46,603 nt of DNA from an uncultured Oceanobacillus sp. (GCA_938004015.1 CALKWU010000032.1:1-46603), one strand, 5' to 3'; counted from the first letter of the stretch, positions 32,014-40,844 are shown. Notes: a model not told the origin generated them from the sequence alone. A program made the numbers and translations.

Positions 32014-33108
32014 TCACCCGATCTGTCCGTGGAAGTTTTTGATGATTTGCTTCAATTGTTCCATATCTTTTTTCAATCCGATCGTGATTCTCACGGTGTT
32101 CGGATAGCCGAGCAATTCCCCTTGTCTTACAATGAAACCGTGTTTAATCAAGTAATCGAACATATCAAAGCCGCTTGTCGGTGTCGAAACTAAAAGAAAG
32201 TTTGTATGTGACGGATAATAAGTCCAGCCGATCGAATCGAGGAAACGAGCGAAATCGTCACGTACTTCTCTGTTTCCTTTTGCGCTATCCTGGACGAATG
32301 ACTGATCGGAGAGTGCGACAGTTGCCGCTTCCTGTGCAATAGATGTTGTGTTGAACGGGCCACGAACGACATTCAAATAGTGGATGGTTTCAGGATTACC
32401 GACTGCGTAACCGACACGCAAGCCTGCAAGTCCATAAATCTTCGAAAAAGTGCGTAATGAAATCAAATTGTTGTATGATTGGATATATGAGAACGAATTT
32501 AACACTTGATCTGGTTGGACATATTCCCGATAAGCCTCATCAAGCACAACAAGTACATCTTCAGGGCACTTGTCCATAAAGCCCAAAAATTCCTCTTCTG
32601 TGATCAACGTACCTGTCGGATTATCCGGCGCACAAATCCAAACGACGACTGTATTTTCGTCAATTGCCTCATGCATTGCTTCCAAGTCGTGTTTCCCATT
32701 TTGTCTGACAGGAACTTCTTTCACCGTACCGCCTTCCACCAATGTATTATGTTTATATTGCGGAAAAGAATTGGCGGCCATCACTGTGTTTTTTCCGGTT
32801 TCGACAAATGCACGGCAAATGATTTGGATGATTTCTTCTGAACCGCTGCCGAATAGGAGTTCATCTTCGCTGACATTCAATTTATTTGCAAGCGTCGTCC
32901 TTAATTTGCTTGCATGCCCATCCGGATACAGTTCTAAGTCCGGTAAATGATTTTGTAAGTATGTTTTTACCTGCTCGGAATAGCCATACACGTTTTCATT
33001 GGATGAAAGCTTCACAATTTTTTCCAAGCCAAATTCTTTTTTGATTTCATGGATTTGTTTTCCTTGCTGATAAGCGGTCAATTCACGAAGTATCTTTTTT
33101 TGTTTCAC
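32014..33108 (-). CDS. hisC: Histidinol-phosphate aminotransferase (aromatic/HisC type)
   Basis: A 364-residue pyridoxal-phosphate aminotransferase. The cofactor lysine lies in RTFSKIYGLAGLRVGYA and the substrate-phosphate type LSSNENVYG is near the start. In B. subtilis this enzyme serves both histidine and tyrosine/phenylalanine synthesis, which explains its place in the aromatic operon. It starts with GTG that overlaps the aroH stop as GTGA. The trp genes found upstream in B. subtilis are missing. Confidence 0.95.
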   Translation of the reverse strand: MKQKKILRELTAYQQGKQIHEIKKEFGLEKIVKLSSNENVYGYSEQVKTYLQNHLPDLELYPDGHASKLRTTLANKLNVSEDELLFGSGSEEIIQIICRAFVETGKNTVMAANSFPQYKHNTLVEGGTVKEVPVRQNGKHDLEAMHEAIDENTVVVWICAPDNPTGTLITEEEFLGFMDKCPEDVLVVLDEAYREYVQPDQVLNSFSYIQSYNNLISLRTFSKIYGLAGLRVGYAVGNPETIHYLNVVRGPFNTTSIAQEAATVALSDQSFVQDSAKGNREVRDDFARFLDSIGWTYYPSHTNFLLVSTPTSGFDMFDYLIKHGFIVRQGELLGYPNTVRITIGLKKDMEQLKQIIKNFHGQIG

Positions 33109-33488
33109 TGTTCGTTTCCTCTCTTCTCAACTAAATCTGGTCGAAGCGATACTGCTTCGTTATGAAATACATGTCTGATCTCATCTTGCTTTCGGTCGGT
33201 GTTCACTACCATCATGATCCGGATACAAGATTTCAAACTGTTTTTCACATCGATCTCCGACATACACATGACCGGAACATAAGTCCAGCCGGGAAATTCC
33301 CTCAGTGCCTGTGCAGGAAATACAGCATCTAAATCCTTTGTAGCAGAGATGAACACATGTGACACATCTTCCGGTTTGACATCATTTTTTTCAATCATTT
33401 CTGCAAGTACCAGCTTTGTATAATGGATGATTTCATCTGCATTATTCTCTTTCACGGTTGTTGCGCCTCGTATCCCCCGCGATACCAT
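33105..33488 (-). CDS. aroH: Chorismate mutase, AroH type
   Basis: A 127-residue trimeric monofunctional chorismate mutase turning chorismate into prephenate. The N-terminal RGIRGATTVKENNADEI with the active-site arginine and the ALREFPGWTYVPVMCMSEIDV and SCIRIMMVVNTDR stretches match the AroH fold. The ATG lies two bases after the aroB stop. Confidence 0.95.
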   Translation of the reverse strand: MVSRGIRGATTVKENNADEIIHYTKLVLAEMIEKNDVKPEDVSHVFISATKDLDAVFPAQALREFPGWTYVPVMCMSEIDVKNSLKSCIRIMMVVNTDRKQDEIRHVFHNEAVSLRPDLVEKRGNEQ

Positions 33489-33490
33489 TT

Positions 33491-34558
33491 CTACACCAAC
33501 CTTTCTCTGAATGTTTCCAAATGGTTTCTCAACGCTTCATCAGTCATCGCTTCCAGTTGCAGACTTCCGACAGCTTTCATTAAAACCATGTTGATTCGTT
33601 CATTCACTGCTTTTTTATCCGACTTCATCAACCGGATTAATTGCTCCAAATCGAAGGAAAAAGAATCAAGCGGATATTTGTTTGCAATAAGCCAATCTTT
33701 CAACGTTTCAAAAGGCAATTCTTTGTTGTACACTCTTTCACTCACATGGATGGAAAACAACAAACCGATGGCCACTGCTTCTCCGTGAGTGATCTTCCCG
33801 TAACCGAGATCCGCTTCCAAAGCATGGGCCAATGTATGGCCGAGGTTGAGAAAACTGCGGATGCCATGTTCTTTTTCATCTGCTTGGACGATTATCCGTT
33901 TTACATCGATTCCCGCTAAAATGTTCCTTTCCAGTTCTTCCACGGTGATGGAATCCAAATTGCTTTCCAGCATTTGCCGAAACAATGGTTCATCAGAAAT
34001 CAGACCTTCTTTTATTAATTCCGCATAGCCGGAACGGATTTCTTCCTCGGGTAATGTCGCCAACGTGTCGATGTCAAAATAAACGCCTGCCGGTTGATGG
34101 AAAGCGCCGATTAAATTTTTGCCAAGGGGGTGATTAATGGCAACTTTCCCACCGACACTGCTATCATGGGCGAGAATGGTCGTAGGTACTTGAATGTAAT
34201 CAATTCCACGCATAAAAGTGGCAGCTACAAAACCCGCCAAATCACCTACCACTCCCCCACCTAAAGCGATGATCAGTGAATTCCTGTCCAATCCCGCTTC
34301 GATCGCTTTCGTTTGCACGTCATAAAATACTTCGATACTCTTTGATTTCTCCCCTGTAGGAAGGACATACTCAACAGTAGGACAGGTCGTTAAACTTTCT
34401 AAAACATCATGCAAATAAAGTTTTGCCACCGTTTCATCGGTGACGATAAGGATTTTGGAATAAGATTTTTGCAAATGTTTGTGGAGTTCAAAACGGATCC
34501 CTTTTCCTACGATGATCGGATAAGATCCTTCGCGATGGGTGACGGAAACTTTCCGCAT
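33491..34558 (-). CDS. aroB: 3-dehydroquinate synthase
   Basis: A 355-residue NAD- and zinc-dependent enzyme forming 3-dehydroquinate from DAHP. Motifs seen include PTGEKSKSIE, ALGGGVVGDLAGFVAATFMRG, the SSVGGKVAINHPLGKNLIGAFHQP binding region, and metal ligands in LNLGHTLAHALE and ITHGEAV. Its ATG is directly joined to the aroC stop as TAAATG. Confidence 0.97.
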   Translation of the reverse strand: MRKVSVTHREGSYPIIVGKGIRFELHKHLQKSYSKILIVTDETVAKLYLHDVLESLTTCPTVEYVLPTGEKSKSIEVFYDVQTKAIEAGLDRNSLIIALGGGVVGDLAGFVAATFMRGIDYIQVPTTILAHDSSVGGKVAINHPLGKNLIGAFHQPAGVYFDIDTLATLPEEEIRSGYAELIKEGLISDEPLFRQMLESNLDSITVEELERNILAGIDVKRIIVQADEKEHGIRSFLNLGHTLAHALEADLGYGKITHGEAVAIGLLFSIHVSERVYNKELPFETLKDWLIANKYPLDSFSFDLEQLIRLMKSDKKAVNERINMVLMKAVGSLQLEAMTDEALRNHLETFRERLV

Positions 34559-35728
34559 TTAAAACCACCTGATTTCTTCACGGTATTGTTCAAGTGCTTC
34601 TTTCAATTGCGGAAATTGATCATGTGGGAATTGTTCCGTAATCGCTTTGGCGATTTCAAAGGCGACGACGTGTTCCATCACAACGGAAGCGGCAGGTACA
34701 GCACATGGATCAGAGCGCTCAATCGTCGCAGTGATTTGTTCTTTCGTATCGATATCGACACTTTGCAGAGGTCGTTTCATCAACGTCGGAATCGGCTTCA
34801 TGACCCCTCTTATAACGATGGGCATCCCAGTCGTCATTCCACCTTCAAAACCGCCTAAACGGTTTGATGTGCGGTAGTAACCCCGTTCTTCATTCCAAGC
34901 GATTTCATCGTGGTTTTCACTGCCGAATTTCCTCGCTGCTTGGAAACCGATGCCGAACTCCACCCCTTTAAACGCATTGATGCTTACGACGCTTCCGGCA
35001 ATTCTTCCGTCCAATTTCCGATCATAATGGACATAGGAACCGATACCTGCAGGAACCCCTTCAACATACACTTCACAAACACCACCGAGCGTGTCCCCTT
35101 CTGCTTTTGCTTGATCGATTTTTTCCATCATTTCCTTTTCAGCAGATGGATCGAGCACCATGACCGGGGAGTTTTGTGATATGTTTTGCCTTTCTTCAAT
35201 GGTGAAATCAGCATTTTCTTCCGCAACGATTCCACCGATTTCCTTCACATAACCGGCAATTTCAATTCCAAGTTCCCGCAACATTTTTTTCGCTACCGCA
35301 CCGGCAGCGACCCGAGCGGCCGTTTCCCTGGCGGAGGAACGTTCGAGAACGTTCCGGATATCCCTGTGACCATACTTTAATGCACCGTTCAAATCGGCAT
35401 GGCCAGGCCGAGGACGGGTCACGACCCGCCGGAGTTTCGTGCCTTCCGGAATCGGATCTTCCCCCATAATGTCCGTCCAATGTTTATAATCATCATTATG
35501 GATGACGAGGGAAATCGGTGAGCCCAAAGTAAGGCCGTGTCTAATACCACCTGTGATTTCGACAAGATCTGTTTCGATTTCCATCCGTTTGCCACGACCG
35601 TAGCCTCGTTGTCTCCGCAATAAGGAATGATTGATATCCTCTTTCGTAATCGGCATATTCGACGGGATGCCTTCCACGATCGTCGTCAGTTGTTTGCCGT
35701 GTGATTCCCCAGCCGTCAAATACCTCAC
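34559..35728 (-). CDS. aroC: Chorismate synthase
   Basis: A 389-residue FMN-dependent enzyme producing chorismate from EPSP. The N-terminus RYLTAGESHGKQL, the RRQRGYGRGKRM region and the late GGMTTGMPIVIRGVMKPIPT motif are present. GTG at 35728 is chosen since AAAGGAG lies eight bases upstream; the longer frame to 35758 includes this site. Named aroF in B. subtilis. First gene of the aromatic operon, with an extended -10 promoter before it. Confidence 0.96.
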   Translation of the reverse strand: MRYLTAGESHGKQLTTIVEGIPSNMPITKEDINHSLLRRQRGYGRGKRMEIETDLVEITGGIRHGLTLGSPISLVIHNDDYKHWTDIMGEDPIPEGTKLRRVVTRPRPGHADLNGALKYGHRDIRNVLERSSARETAARVAAGAVAKKMLRELGIEIAGYVKEIGGIVAEENADFTIEERQNISQNSPVMVLDPSAEKEMMEKIDQAKAEGDTLGGVCEVYVEGVPAGIGSYVHYDRKLDGRIAGSVVSINAFKGVEFGIGFQAARKFGSENHDEIAWNEERGYYRTSNRLGGFEGGMTTGMPIVIRGVMKPIPTLMKRPLQSVDIDTKEQITATIERSDPCAVPAASVVMEHVVAFEIAKAITEQFPHDQFPQLKEALEQYREEIRWF

Positions 35729-35771
35729 TATGCATTCTCCTTTTTCATTTTTCATCATCAGATTTCTAATA

Positions 35772-35780
35772 ACTATACCA
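35772..35780 (-). promoter_or_regulatory. Extended -10 promoter of the aro operon
   Basis: Minus strand TGGTATAGT (TATAGT at 35772-35777) lies about 45 bases before aroC in the cheR-aroC gap. No clear -35 is visible. Confidence 0.45.
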
Positions 35781-35822
35781 TATTCGTTTGCCTTTTTGGA
35801 GATGGGTTCTTAAAAAACGGAA

Positions 35823-36602
35823 TCAAGCTATTGTTTTTTGATAGAAAAACGTTTCGATCAACTGCAAACCATATTTTTCAGGAGTGAAGATTTGCTCCGT
35901 ACTCCCGACAAAAAGGACGCCGCCTTCTCGGAGACTGTCATTGAATCCGTGATAGATTTGTTTTTTTGCTTCATCAGTGAAATAGATCAATACATTACGG
36001 CAAACGATCAAATCTATATGACTCGGATAGCGATCACCGAGGAGGTTATGTTTTTTGAACGTGATATCCCGTTTCAATGAAGAATCAACGACGTACAGCT
36101 CGTGTTCTTTCGTGAAATATTTTTCTTTGAACTCGTTTGGCATTTCTTTTAATGACTGCTCCATATACTTTCCCGCTTTGGCATTGGAAAGCGCTGTATC
36201 ATCAATGTCTGTCGCCAAAATATCCACTCGGATATGGGGGAAATGTTCTTTGAAAAGAATCGCCAATGTATATGGTTCTTCACCGGTCGAGCAAGCTGCA
36301 CTCCATACGGAAAGACGGGATTTATTTTCCGTCAAATCCGGTAAAATGCGATCTCGAAGAACATCCCAACGTTTTTTGTTTCGAAAAAACTCTGAAACAT
36401 TAATCGTCAAACGATCGATGAATTCCTTCGTCATTTGAGGATCCTTCTCCATCGCTTCGAAATAACCGACGTAGCTGGAAAAGCCGCGTTTATCCCTTAG
36501 TGTTGTGATCCGGCGCTTCATTTGCTTTTGTTTATAAAGGCTTAAGTCGATATCATGCCTTTTATTCACTTTCTCGATAAAATCTTGGTAATCATCCAGC
36601 AT
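35823..36602 (-). CDS. cheR: Chemotaxis protein methyltransferase CheR
   Basis: A 259-residue enzyme methylating glutamates of chemoreceptors with S-adenosylmethionine. The N-terminal helical CheR domain (to about 75) and the methyltransferase part with SVWSAACSTGEEPYTLA, ILATDIDDTAL and DLIVCRNVLIYF are complete. ATG 36602 has GAGGGGGA upstream. Its place between ndk and aroC is conserved in B. subtilis and indicates motility or adaptation in this organism. Confidence 0.95.
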   Translation of the reverse strand: MLDDYQDFIEKVNKRHDIDLSLYKQKQMKRRITTLRDKRGFSSYVGYFEAMEKDPQMTKEFIDRLTINVSEFFRNKKRWDVLRDRILPDLTENKSRLSVWSAACSTGEEPYTLAILFKEHFPHIRVDILATDIDDTALSNAKAGKYMEQSLKEMPNEFKEKYFTKEHELYVVDSSLKRDITFKKHNLLGDRYPSHIDLIVCRNVLIYFTDEAKKQIYHGFNDSLREGGVLFVGSTEQIFTPEKYGLQLIETFFYQKTIA

Positions 36603-36738
36603 CTCGTTCCCCCTCAAAATATGAATCTGTCTATGAATCCCATTATACTCCAATATTCCCGTTTAACTGGGTATGGTTTTCGAAAACAGCTGTTTTTATG
36701 GTAGAATATTGCGTTTTTGATTGACCTATGTATATTCG

Positions 36739-36769
36739 AAAAACCTCCGTTCTAAAAACGGAGGTTTTG
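36739..36769. terminator. Terminator between ndk and cheR
   Basis: AAAACCTCCGT and ACGGAGGTTTT pair around a seven-base loop. It is placed just after the ndk stop and has T-rich flanks on the minus strand. Confidence 0.85.
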
Positions 36770-36775
36770 TGTCGA

Positions 36776-37222
36776 TCAATAAATCCAAGTTGCGTCTATT
36801 TTTTCATAAGTCACCAATTCTTTTTCATCAAAGAACAGGTTGATTTCCCTTTCTGCACTTTCCGGAGAGTCGGATCCATGGATGATGTTTTTCCCCACCG
36901 TCATGCCATAGTCACCTCGTACCGTTCCCGGTGCCGCTTCAGCTGGGTTCGTTGTCCCCATCATGTTCCGTGCTGTAGCGATGACGTTTTCGCCTTCCCA
37001 AACCATTGCGAAAACCGGACCCGAAGTTATGAACTCCACCAACTCGCCGAAAAATGGCTTTTCTTTATGTTCTCCATAATGTTTTTCGGCAAGTTCGGTT
37101 GAAATGTTCATCAATTTCGCACCGACGAGTTTAAACCCTTTCTTTTCGAAACGTTGGACGATTTCTCCGATTAAATTGCGTTGAACGCCATCTGGTTTTA
37201 CCATCAAAAATGTTTTTTCCAT
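36776..37222 (-). CDS. ndk: Nucleoside diphosphate kinase
   Basis: A 148-residue kinase balancing nucleoside triphosphates. The start MEKTFLMVKPDGVQRNL and the active-site histidine motif NIIHGSDSPESAEREI are intact, as is the arginine region GTTNPAEAAPGTVRGDYG. ATG 37222 follows AGAGGTG; an upstream extension is not supported. It has its own promoter though it follows hepT. Confidence 0.97.
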   Translation of the reverse strand: MEKTFLMVKPDGVQRNLIGEIVQRFEKKGFKLVGAKLMNISTELAEKHYGEHKEKPFFGELVEFITSGPVFAMVWEGENVIATARNMMGTTNPAEAAPGTVRGDYGMTVGKNIIHGSDSPESAEREINLFFDEKELVTYEKIDATWIY

Positions 37223-37263
37223 TTCTGCACCTCTTTTGCTATCATGTTTGTCGACCGATAAAA

Positions 37264-37292
37264 TTATATAAAAATTTGGATAAAATAACAAA
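37264..37292 (-). promoter_or_regulatory. Sigma-A promoter of ndk
   Basis: Minus strand TTGTTA and TATAAT are exactly 17 bases apart in the hepT-ndk gap. Confidence 0.75.
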
Positions 37293-37300
37293 TTTTTCTA

Positions 37301-38272
37301 TTATGTTTTCCTTTTTCCGATATATTTCGCAATCGTAGTCAACGTCTGTTTTGACTTTTTATCCGGCAGATCTTCCAAAGCATGGAGGGCTTTTTGCAAA
37401 TAGCGATCGCTCAATTGGTAGGATCTTTGGATGGCATCCGTCTGTTTCAGTTTTTTTATAATCAAATCCATATCTTCTTTTTGGACTTGCTCGGGATCCT
37501 GGAACGTTTGACGCAGAAGCTCGTGAAACTCTTCATTTTCCATCCCATATAAAACAGGAAGCGTGATGTTTCCTTGAAGTAAATCATTACCTACTGGCTT
37601 ACCTAATTGTTTTGCCGTGCTGGTGAAGTCCAAAATATCATCGATGATTTGGTATGACATGCCGACATAGTAACCGTAACGGTATAGGCTTTTGACATCT
37701 TCTTTGGAAAGACCCGACAAAATCGCCCCCAGTTGACAACTGATTGCGATCAATAAAGCGGTTTTTCTTTTTATTCTCCGCAAATAATCCCGCAGCGTCT
37801 GATTCCAGTTGAATTTGTCTTTGATTTGTTCAATTTCTCCGATGACGACTTCCACAAGGGCTTTGGAAAGTACTTGATGTACTTGAGGATGAGCAATCGT
37901 CGTGACTTCTTCCAATGCTCTTGCCAATATGTAATCCCCTGTATACATTGCGACCCGGTTTCCATAAATGTGTTTGATCGTCGGTTGTCCTCTGCGCAGA
38001 GTTGCTTCGTCGATCACATCATCATGCACCAATGTCGCCATATGTATGAGTTCCAAGGCAACCGCTGCCCGGATGATGTTTTCTTCATCGAACTCACCTA
38101 TTTGTCCCGCAAGCAGTACGAAAACAGGTCGGATCCGCTTCCCCCCTGCATTCAACAAATCCGTCGACGCTTGACGCAATACCGGGTGCTCTGCTTGAAT
38201 CGTTTCATTCAATGACTTTTCGATGAGTTCGAGATCTTTGTTTAAATATCCATAAGTTTTAGGTAGTTTCAT
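37301..38272 (-). CDS. hepT: Heptaprenyl diphosphate synthase component II
   Basis: The 323-residue catalytic subunit of the two-part heptaprenyl diphosphate synthase that makes the menaquinone side chain. The first aspartate-rich motif is LVHDDVIDEA with D84 and D85, the second QIIDDILDF at about 210. The GGKRIRP motif at 43-49 is present. AAGGTGA precedes the ATG. It functions with HepS, encoded just upstream past menG. Confidence 0.96.
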   Translation of the reverse strand: MKLPKTYGYLNKDLELIEKSLNETIQAEHPVLRQASTDLLNAGGKRIRPVFVLLAGQIGEFDEENIIRAAVALELIHMATLVHDDVIDEATLRRGQPTIKHIYGNRVAMYTGDYILARALEEVTTIAHPQVHQVLSKALVEVVIGEIEQIKDKFNWNQTLRDYLRRIKRKTALLIAISCQLGAILSGLSKEDVKSLYRYGYYVGMSYQIIDDILDFTSTAKQLGKPVGNDLLQGNITLPVLYGMENEEFHELLRQTFQDPEQVQKEDMDLIIKKLKQTDAIQRSYQLSDRYLQKALHALEDLPDKKSKQTLTTIAKYIGKRKT

Positions 38273-38309
38273 TTATGTCACCTTTATTTTAAATTACGTG
38301 AAAAATCTT

Positions 38310-39026
38310 TCAGTCAACGGGTTGTTTCCTTCCCATATGCATAGCCGCAACGCCGAGTGAGTAACTTTTCACTTCGACGAAAGAAAAACCTGCTTCTTCA
38401 AACATTTCTTTCAGTTTTTCTTTATCGGGGAAACTTTGCGTCGATTCATTGAGCCACGCATATTCATCGTAACTTTTTGCGAAAAGCTTGCCAAACCAAG
38501 GCATGATGTGGCGGAAATATAAGAAATATAATTGCCTGAATCCGATGAGTTCAGGTTGGGAAGTTTCCAGACAAACGACAATTCCGTTCGGTTTAACGAC
38601 CCGGTACATTTCTTTCAAGACCGTCATATAATCACGGACGTTTCGTAAACCGAAACCGATTGTCACATAATCGAACGTATTATCAGGGAAAGGCAAGTCC
38701 ATCGCATTGCCATGGACGAGTTCCAGTTGATCGAGTTGTAAACGTTCTTTTTTTTCTTCAGCAATGGATAGCATATTTTTACTGAAATCGAGTCCGACGA
38801 CTTTTCCATCTTTCCCCACCGCTTCAGCGAGGGCGATGGACCAGTCCCCTGTACCGCAACAAACATCCAGTGCTTTAGTTCCTTTTTGAACATGCATCCG
38901 TTCCATGACGTCTTTCCGCCAAATTTTATGTTGCTGGAACGAGATGACGGAATTCATGGAATCGTAATGTTTGTATATTTTTTCAAACACGTGATGGACA
39001 CGTTCTTCTTTCGAGTGTTTTTGCAT
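38310..39026 (-). CDS. menG: Demethylmenaquinone methyltransferase
   Basis: A 238-residue SAM-dependent methyltransferase of the UbiE/MenG family, last step of menaquinone synthesis. The motif VCCGTGDWSIALA (cofactor), YVTIGFGLRNVRD and the N-terminal VFEKIYKHYDSMNSVIS are classic. It lies between hepS and hepT, the conserved order, and starts four bases after hepS. Confidence 0.96.
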   Translation of the reverse strand: MQKHSKEERVHHVFEKIYKHYDSMNSVISFQQHKIWRKDVMERMHVQKGTKALDVCCGTGDWSIALAEAVGKDGKVVGLDFSKNMLSIAEEKKERLQLDQLELVHGNAMDLPFPDNTFDYVTIGFGLRNVRDYMTVLKEMYRVVKPNGIVVCLETSQPELIGFRQLYFLYFRHIMPWFGKLFAKSYDEYAWLNESTQSFPDKEKLKEMFEEAGFSFVEVKSYSLGVAAMHMGRKQPVD

Positions 39027-39029
39027 GCT

Positions 39030-39821
39030 TTACCCTTCTTCCACATTTAAAGTATTCATGGATGTACAAGCCATCCTTTTACGATTGAAGTAGGATTTGA
39101 TTTCCAATATCGAATGAGGCAGTTCATTCAATTTGTTTTGAAAAACGAGCCATTCTCGATGAATCAGCGAACGGAGTTTGTCCTCAGCTGTCAAATAGGC
39201 ACTTTTTGTTTTCGCATCCATAACGCCATTCAACAAAATTTCATCGTTTAAAATACGTTTTTTTTCCCGGATGAGCGTTCTCACAAACAACCACTGTTGG
39301 AAACTGTCCGCAAAGCCAGGTTGGTTGAAATAGGCGGCTGCTTTTTCAAATAACAGGCTTTCAATCGCTACCTTCAAATGTATAAACTCATCAAAGTTTT
39401 CATACTCGTGATAATAAAGTTTCATTTTCAGTTCGTTGATCTGTTTGATGGCAACGGCTAATGTATGTATAAATGCGACATCTTCCATTTCAGAAAGCAA
39501 ATAATAGTATAAGCCGCTATAATAATCACCTGCTAGTACATGAAGTTGTCGAGTGAGCTTTTCTTCATTCGTTTCGTCGGGCGCATCATCATTTACAAGC
39601 TCATGACTATCAAGGGCTGTTTGGACGAGCATCGTCGTTACAATATAGACATCACGATTTTCACGACTTTGTGGGGGATTTTTCGGAACGATTTTCGATA
39701 AAATGAACAACTTATCCTCGTCGATTTCGGGCTTTTCGATTTTTTCCCACAGGAAGGTATGCTCCATTTTATTTTCTATTATTTTCTTTAAGCGTTTCAT
39801 CTCATAAGTTGATTTATTCAA
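39030..39821 (-). CDS. hepS: Heptaprenyl diphosphate synthase component I
   Basis: A 263-residue, non-catalytic partner of HepT needed for chain length and activity. Recognised by IDEDKLFIL, YIVTTMLVQTALDSHE and HVLAGDYYSGLYYYLLSEM, which resemble B. subtilis HepS. TTG at 39821 is chosen because TTAGGTGAT lies five bases before; a GTG at 39830 overlaps that site and an internal ATG at 39800 is possible. Confidence 0.88.
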   Translation of the reverse strand: MNKSTYEMKRLKKIIENKMEHTFLWEKIEKPEIDEDKLFILSKIVPKNPPQSRENRDVYIVTTMLVQTALDSHELVNDDAPDETNEEKLTRQLHVLAGDYYSGLYYYLLSEMEDVAFIHTLAVAIKQINELKMKLYYHEYENFDEFIHLKVAIESLLFEKAAAYFNQPGFADSFQQWLFVRTLIREKKRILNDEILLNGVMDAKTKSAYLTAEDKLRSLIHREWLVFQNKLNELPHSILEIKSYFNRKRMACTSMNTLNVEEG

Positions 39822-39863
39822 AGAAATCACCTAAGCCCTTTCATCTAAAGAACTGACTTTGAT

Positions 39864-39872
39864 ATTATAGCA
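39864..39872 (-). promoter_or_regulatory. Extended -10 promoter of hepS-menG-hepT
   Basis: Minus strand TGCTATAAT (TATAAT at 39864-39869) lies in the mtrB-hepS gap, with ATGTCC 17 bases upstream as a weak -35. Confidence 0.6.
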
Positions 39873-39901
39873 TAATTATTTCTTGTGGACATCTAATCGT
39901 C

Positions 39902-40123
39902 TTATTCGTTGCTCATTTCCCCATTGCTCGTTTGAATCACCGCTTTGCCACGGATTTTGATCGCTGACGTATGTTCGGTAAACTGGGCAATCATGATTTC
40001 CCCTTTATCGAGCTTTTCCGTATGGTGGAATTTCGTATCGATTCCGCGGGTAAGTCCGATGACATTGACGCCATTTTCCAATGCTTTAATCACAATATAA
40101 TCAGATTTGATGATCGGATCCAT
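39902..40123 (-). CDS. mtrB: trp RNA-binding attenuation protein (TRAP)
   Basis: A 73-residue subunit of the 11-mer ring that, when tryptophan-bound, wraps (G/U)AG repeats in trp leader RNAs. The segments DYIVIKALENGVNVIGLTRG, DTKFHHTEKLDKGE and AQFTEHTSAIKIRGKA closely follow the B. subtilis protein, including the tryptophan pocket and the KxK-type RNA-binding lysines. ATG 40123 is preferred over ATG 40129, which abuts the site AAAGGGGAG. mtrA (folE), its operon partner in B. subtilis, is not present. Confidence 0.96.
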   Translation of the reverse strand: MDPIIKSDYIVIKALENGVNVIGLTRGIDTKFHHTEKLDKGEIMIAQFTEHTSAIKIRGKAVIQTSNGEMSNE

Positions 40124-40195
40124 CTTCATCTCCCCTTTTCGTTTGATTTGTGGATACGCTTAACATCAATTCGAATTCTTAATCCATCTCCTACT

Positions 40196-40201
40196 ATTAT
40201 A
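40196..40201 (-). promoter_or_regulatory. Possible -10 of mtrB
   Basis: A minus strand TATAAT lies about 70 bases before mtrB, just after the hbs terminator. No good -35 is seen. Confidence 0.35.
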
Positions 40202-40252
40202 TGCATATCCGATGATTATCTGCATGTTTTTTGCTGCCAGGAAGTGGACATT

Positions 40253-40280
40253 AAAAAAGGGTACGTCTCGCGTACCCTTG
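40253..40280 (-). terminator. Terminator of hbs
   Basis: AAGGGTACG and CGTACCCTT form a hairpin with a five-base loop and T run on the minus strand, shortly after the hbs stop. Confidence 0.9.
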
Positions 40281-40306
40281 ATTAGCCCTATGTAGCAAGA
40301 GCAAAG

Positions 40307-40579
40307 TTATTTTACAGCTTCTTTCAACGCTTTACCTGGTTTAAACGCAGGAACTTTACTTGCAGGGATTTGAATTTCTTCGCCAGTTTGCGGGTTACGT
40401 CCTTTACGAGCTGCACGTTGACGCACCTCGAAGTTTCCGAACCCGATCAACTGTACTTTTTCACCTCTGCTTAGTGAATCCATGACAGTCTCGAATACTG
40501 CTTCAACAGCCTTCGTAGCGTCTTTCTTTGAAAGTTCGGTCTTCTCTGCTACAGCATTGATCAAATCAGTCTTGTTCAT
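40307..40579 (-). CDS. hbs: HU-family DNA-binding protein HBsu
   Basis: A 90-residue histone-like nucleoid protein that bends DNA as a dimer. The start MNKTDLINAVAEKTELSKKD, the GFGNFEVRQRAARKGRNPQTG DNA-binding arm and the C-terminal FKPGKALKEAV are standard. GGAGGTGA is located five bases before ATG 40579. A single gene with its own AT-rich promoter region and terminator, as expected for a highly expressed gene. Confidence 0.98.
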   Translation of the reverse strand: MNKTDLINAVAEKTELSKKDATKAVEAVFETVMDSLSRGEKVQLIGFGNFEVRQRAARKGRNPQTGEEIQIPASKVPAFKPGKALKEAVK

Positions 40580-40634
40580 GACATTCACCTCCTCCCAGAT
40601 GGTTGAACTTTTGAAAGTAACAAATTAAAACTAC

Positions 40635-40844
40635 TTACTCCATTTGTTCACATCTTTTTCTCTTTTTATACTTGGTTACTGGAACCAAACTGGTGACAAG
40701 GCTTATATTATACGACTTTGCCATAAAATTCAACATTATATGCGGAATTTCTTCATTTTTATTATAAAGATTACCATTTTTATCTAAGAAAATAAAGTGT
40801 TTCCCTGAAAGTAGTAGTTTAAATTTGCTGCTCATTATATACAT
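40635..40844 (-). CDS. Possible 69-residue AT-rich small gene
   Basis: An open frame in the 325-base spoIVA-hbs gap, with MSSKFKLLLSGKHFIFLDKN near its start and a basic tail (KYKKRKR). It reads protein-like but has no ribosome binding site and is clearly more AT-rich than neighbours. It overlaps the likely hbs promoter, so it may be a chance frame or a gene remnant. No family is recognised. Confidence 0.25.
   Translation of the reverse strand: MYIMSSKFKLLLSGKHFIFLDKNGNLYNKNEEIPHIMLNFMAKSYNISLVTSLVPVTKYKKRKRCEQME
40707..40733 (-). promoter_or_regulatory. Likely hbs promoter
   Basis: Minus strand TTGAAT and a perfect TATAAT are 15 bases apart, leaving a leader of about 120 bases before hbs. 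Other TATAAT-like sites occur upstream in the same AT-rich stretch. Confidence 0.4.

Noticed and set aside
36642..36670. Promoter of cheR
   Set aside because: A TATAAT is present on the minus strand at 36642-36647, but there is no acceptable -35, no extended -10 and no sigma-D pattern, so it was left out of the features.
40124..40250. TRAP-binding (G/U)AG repeat array in the mtrB leader or other leaders
   Set aside because: Only isolated TAG and GAG triplets occur, not a series with regular 2-3 base spacing.
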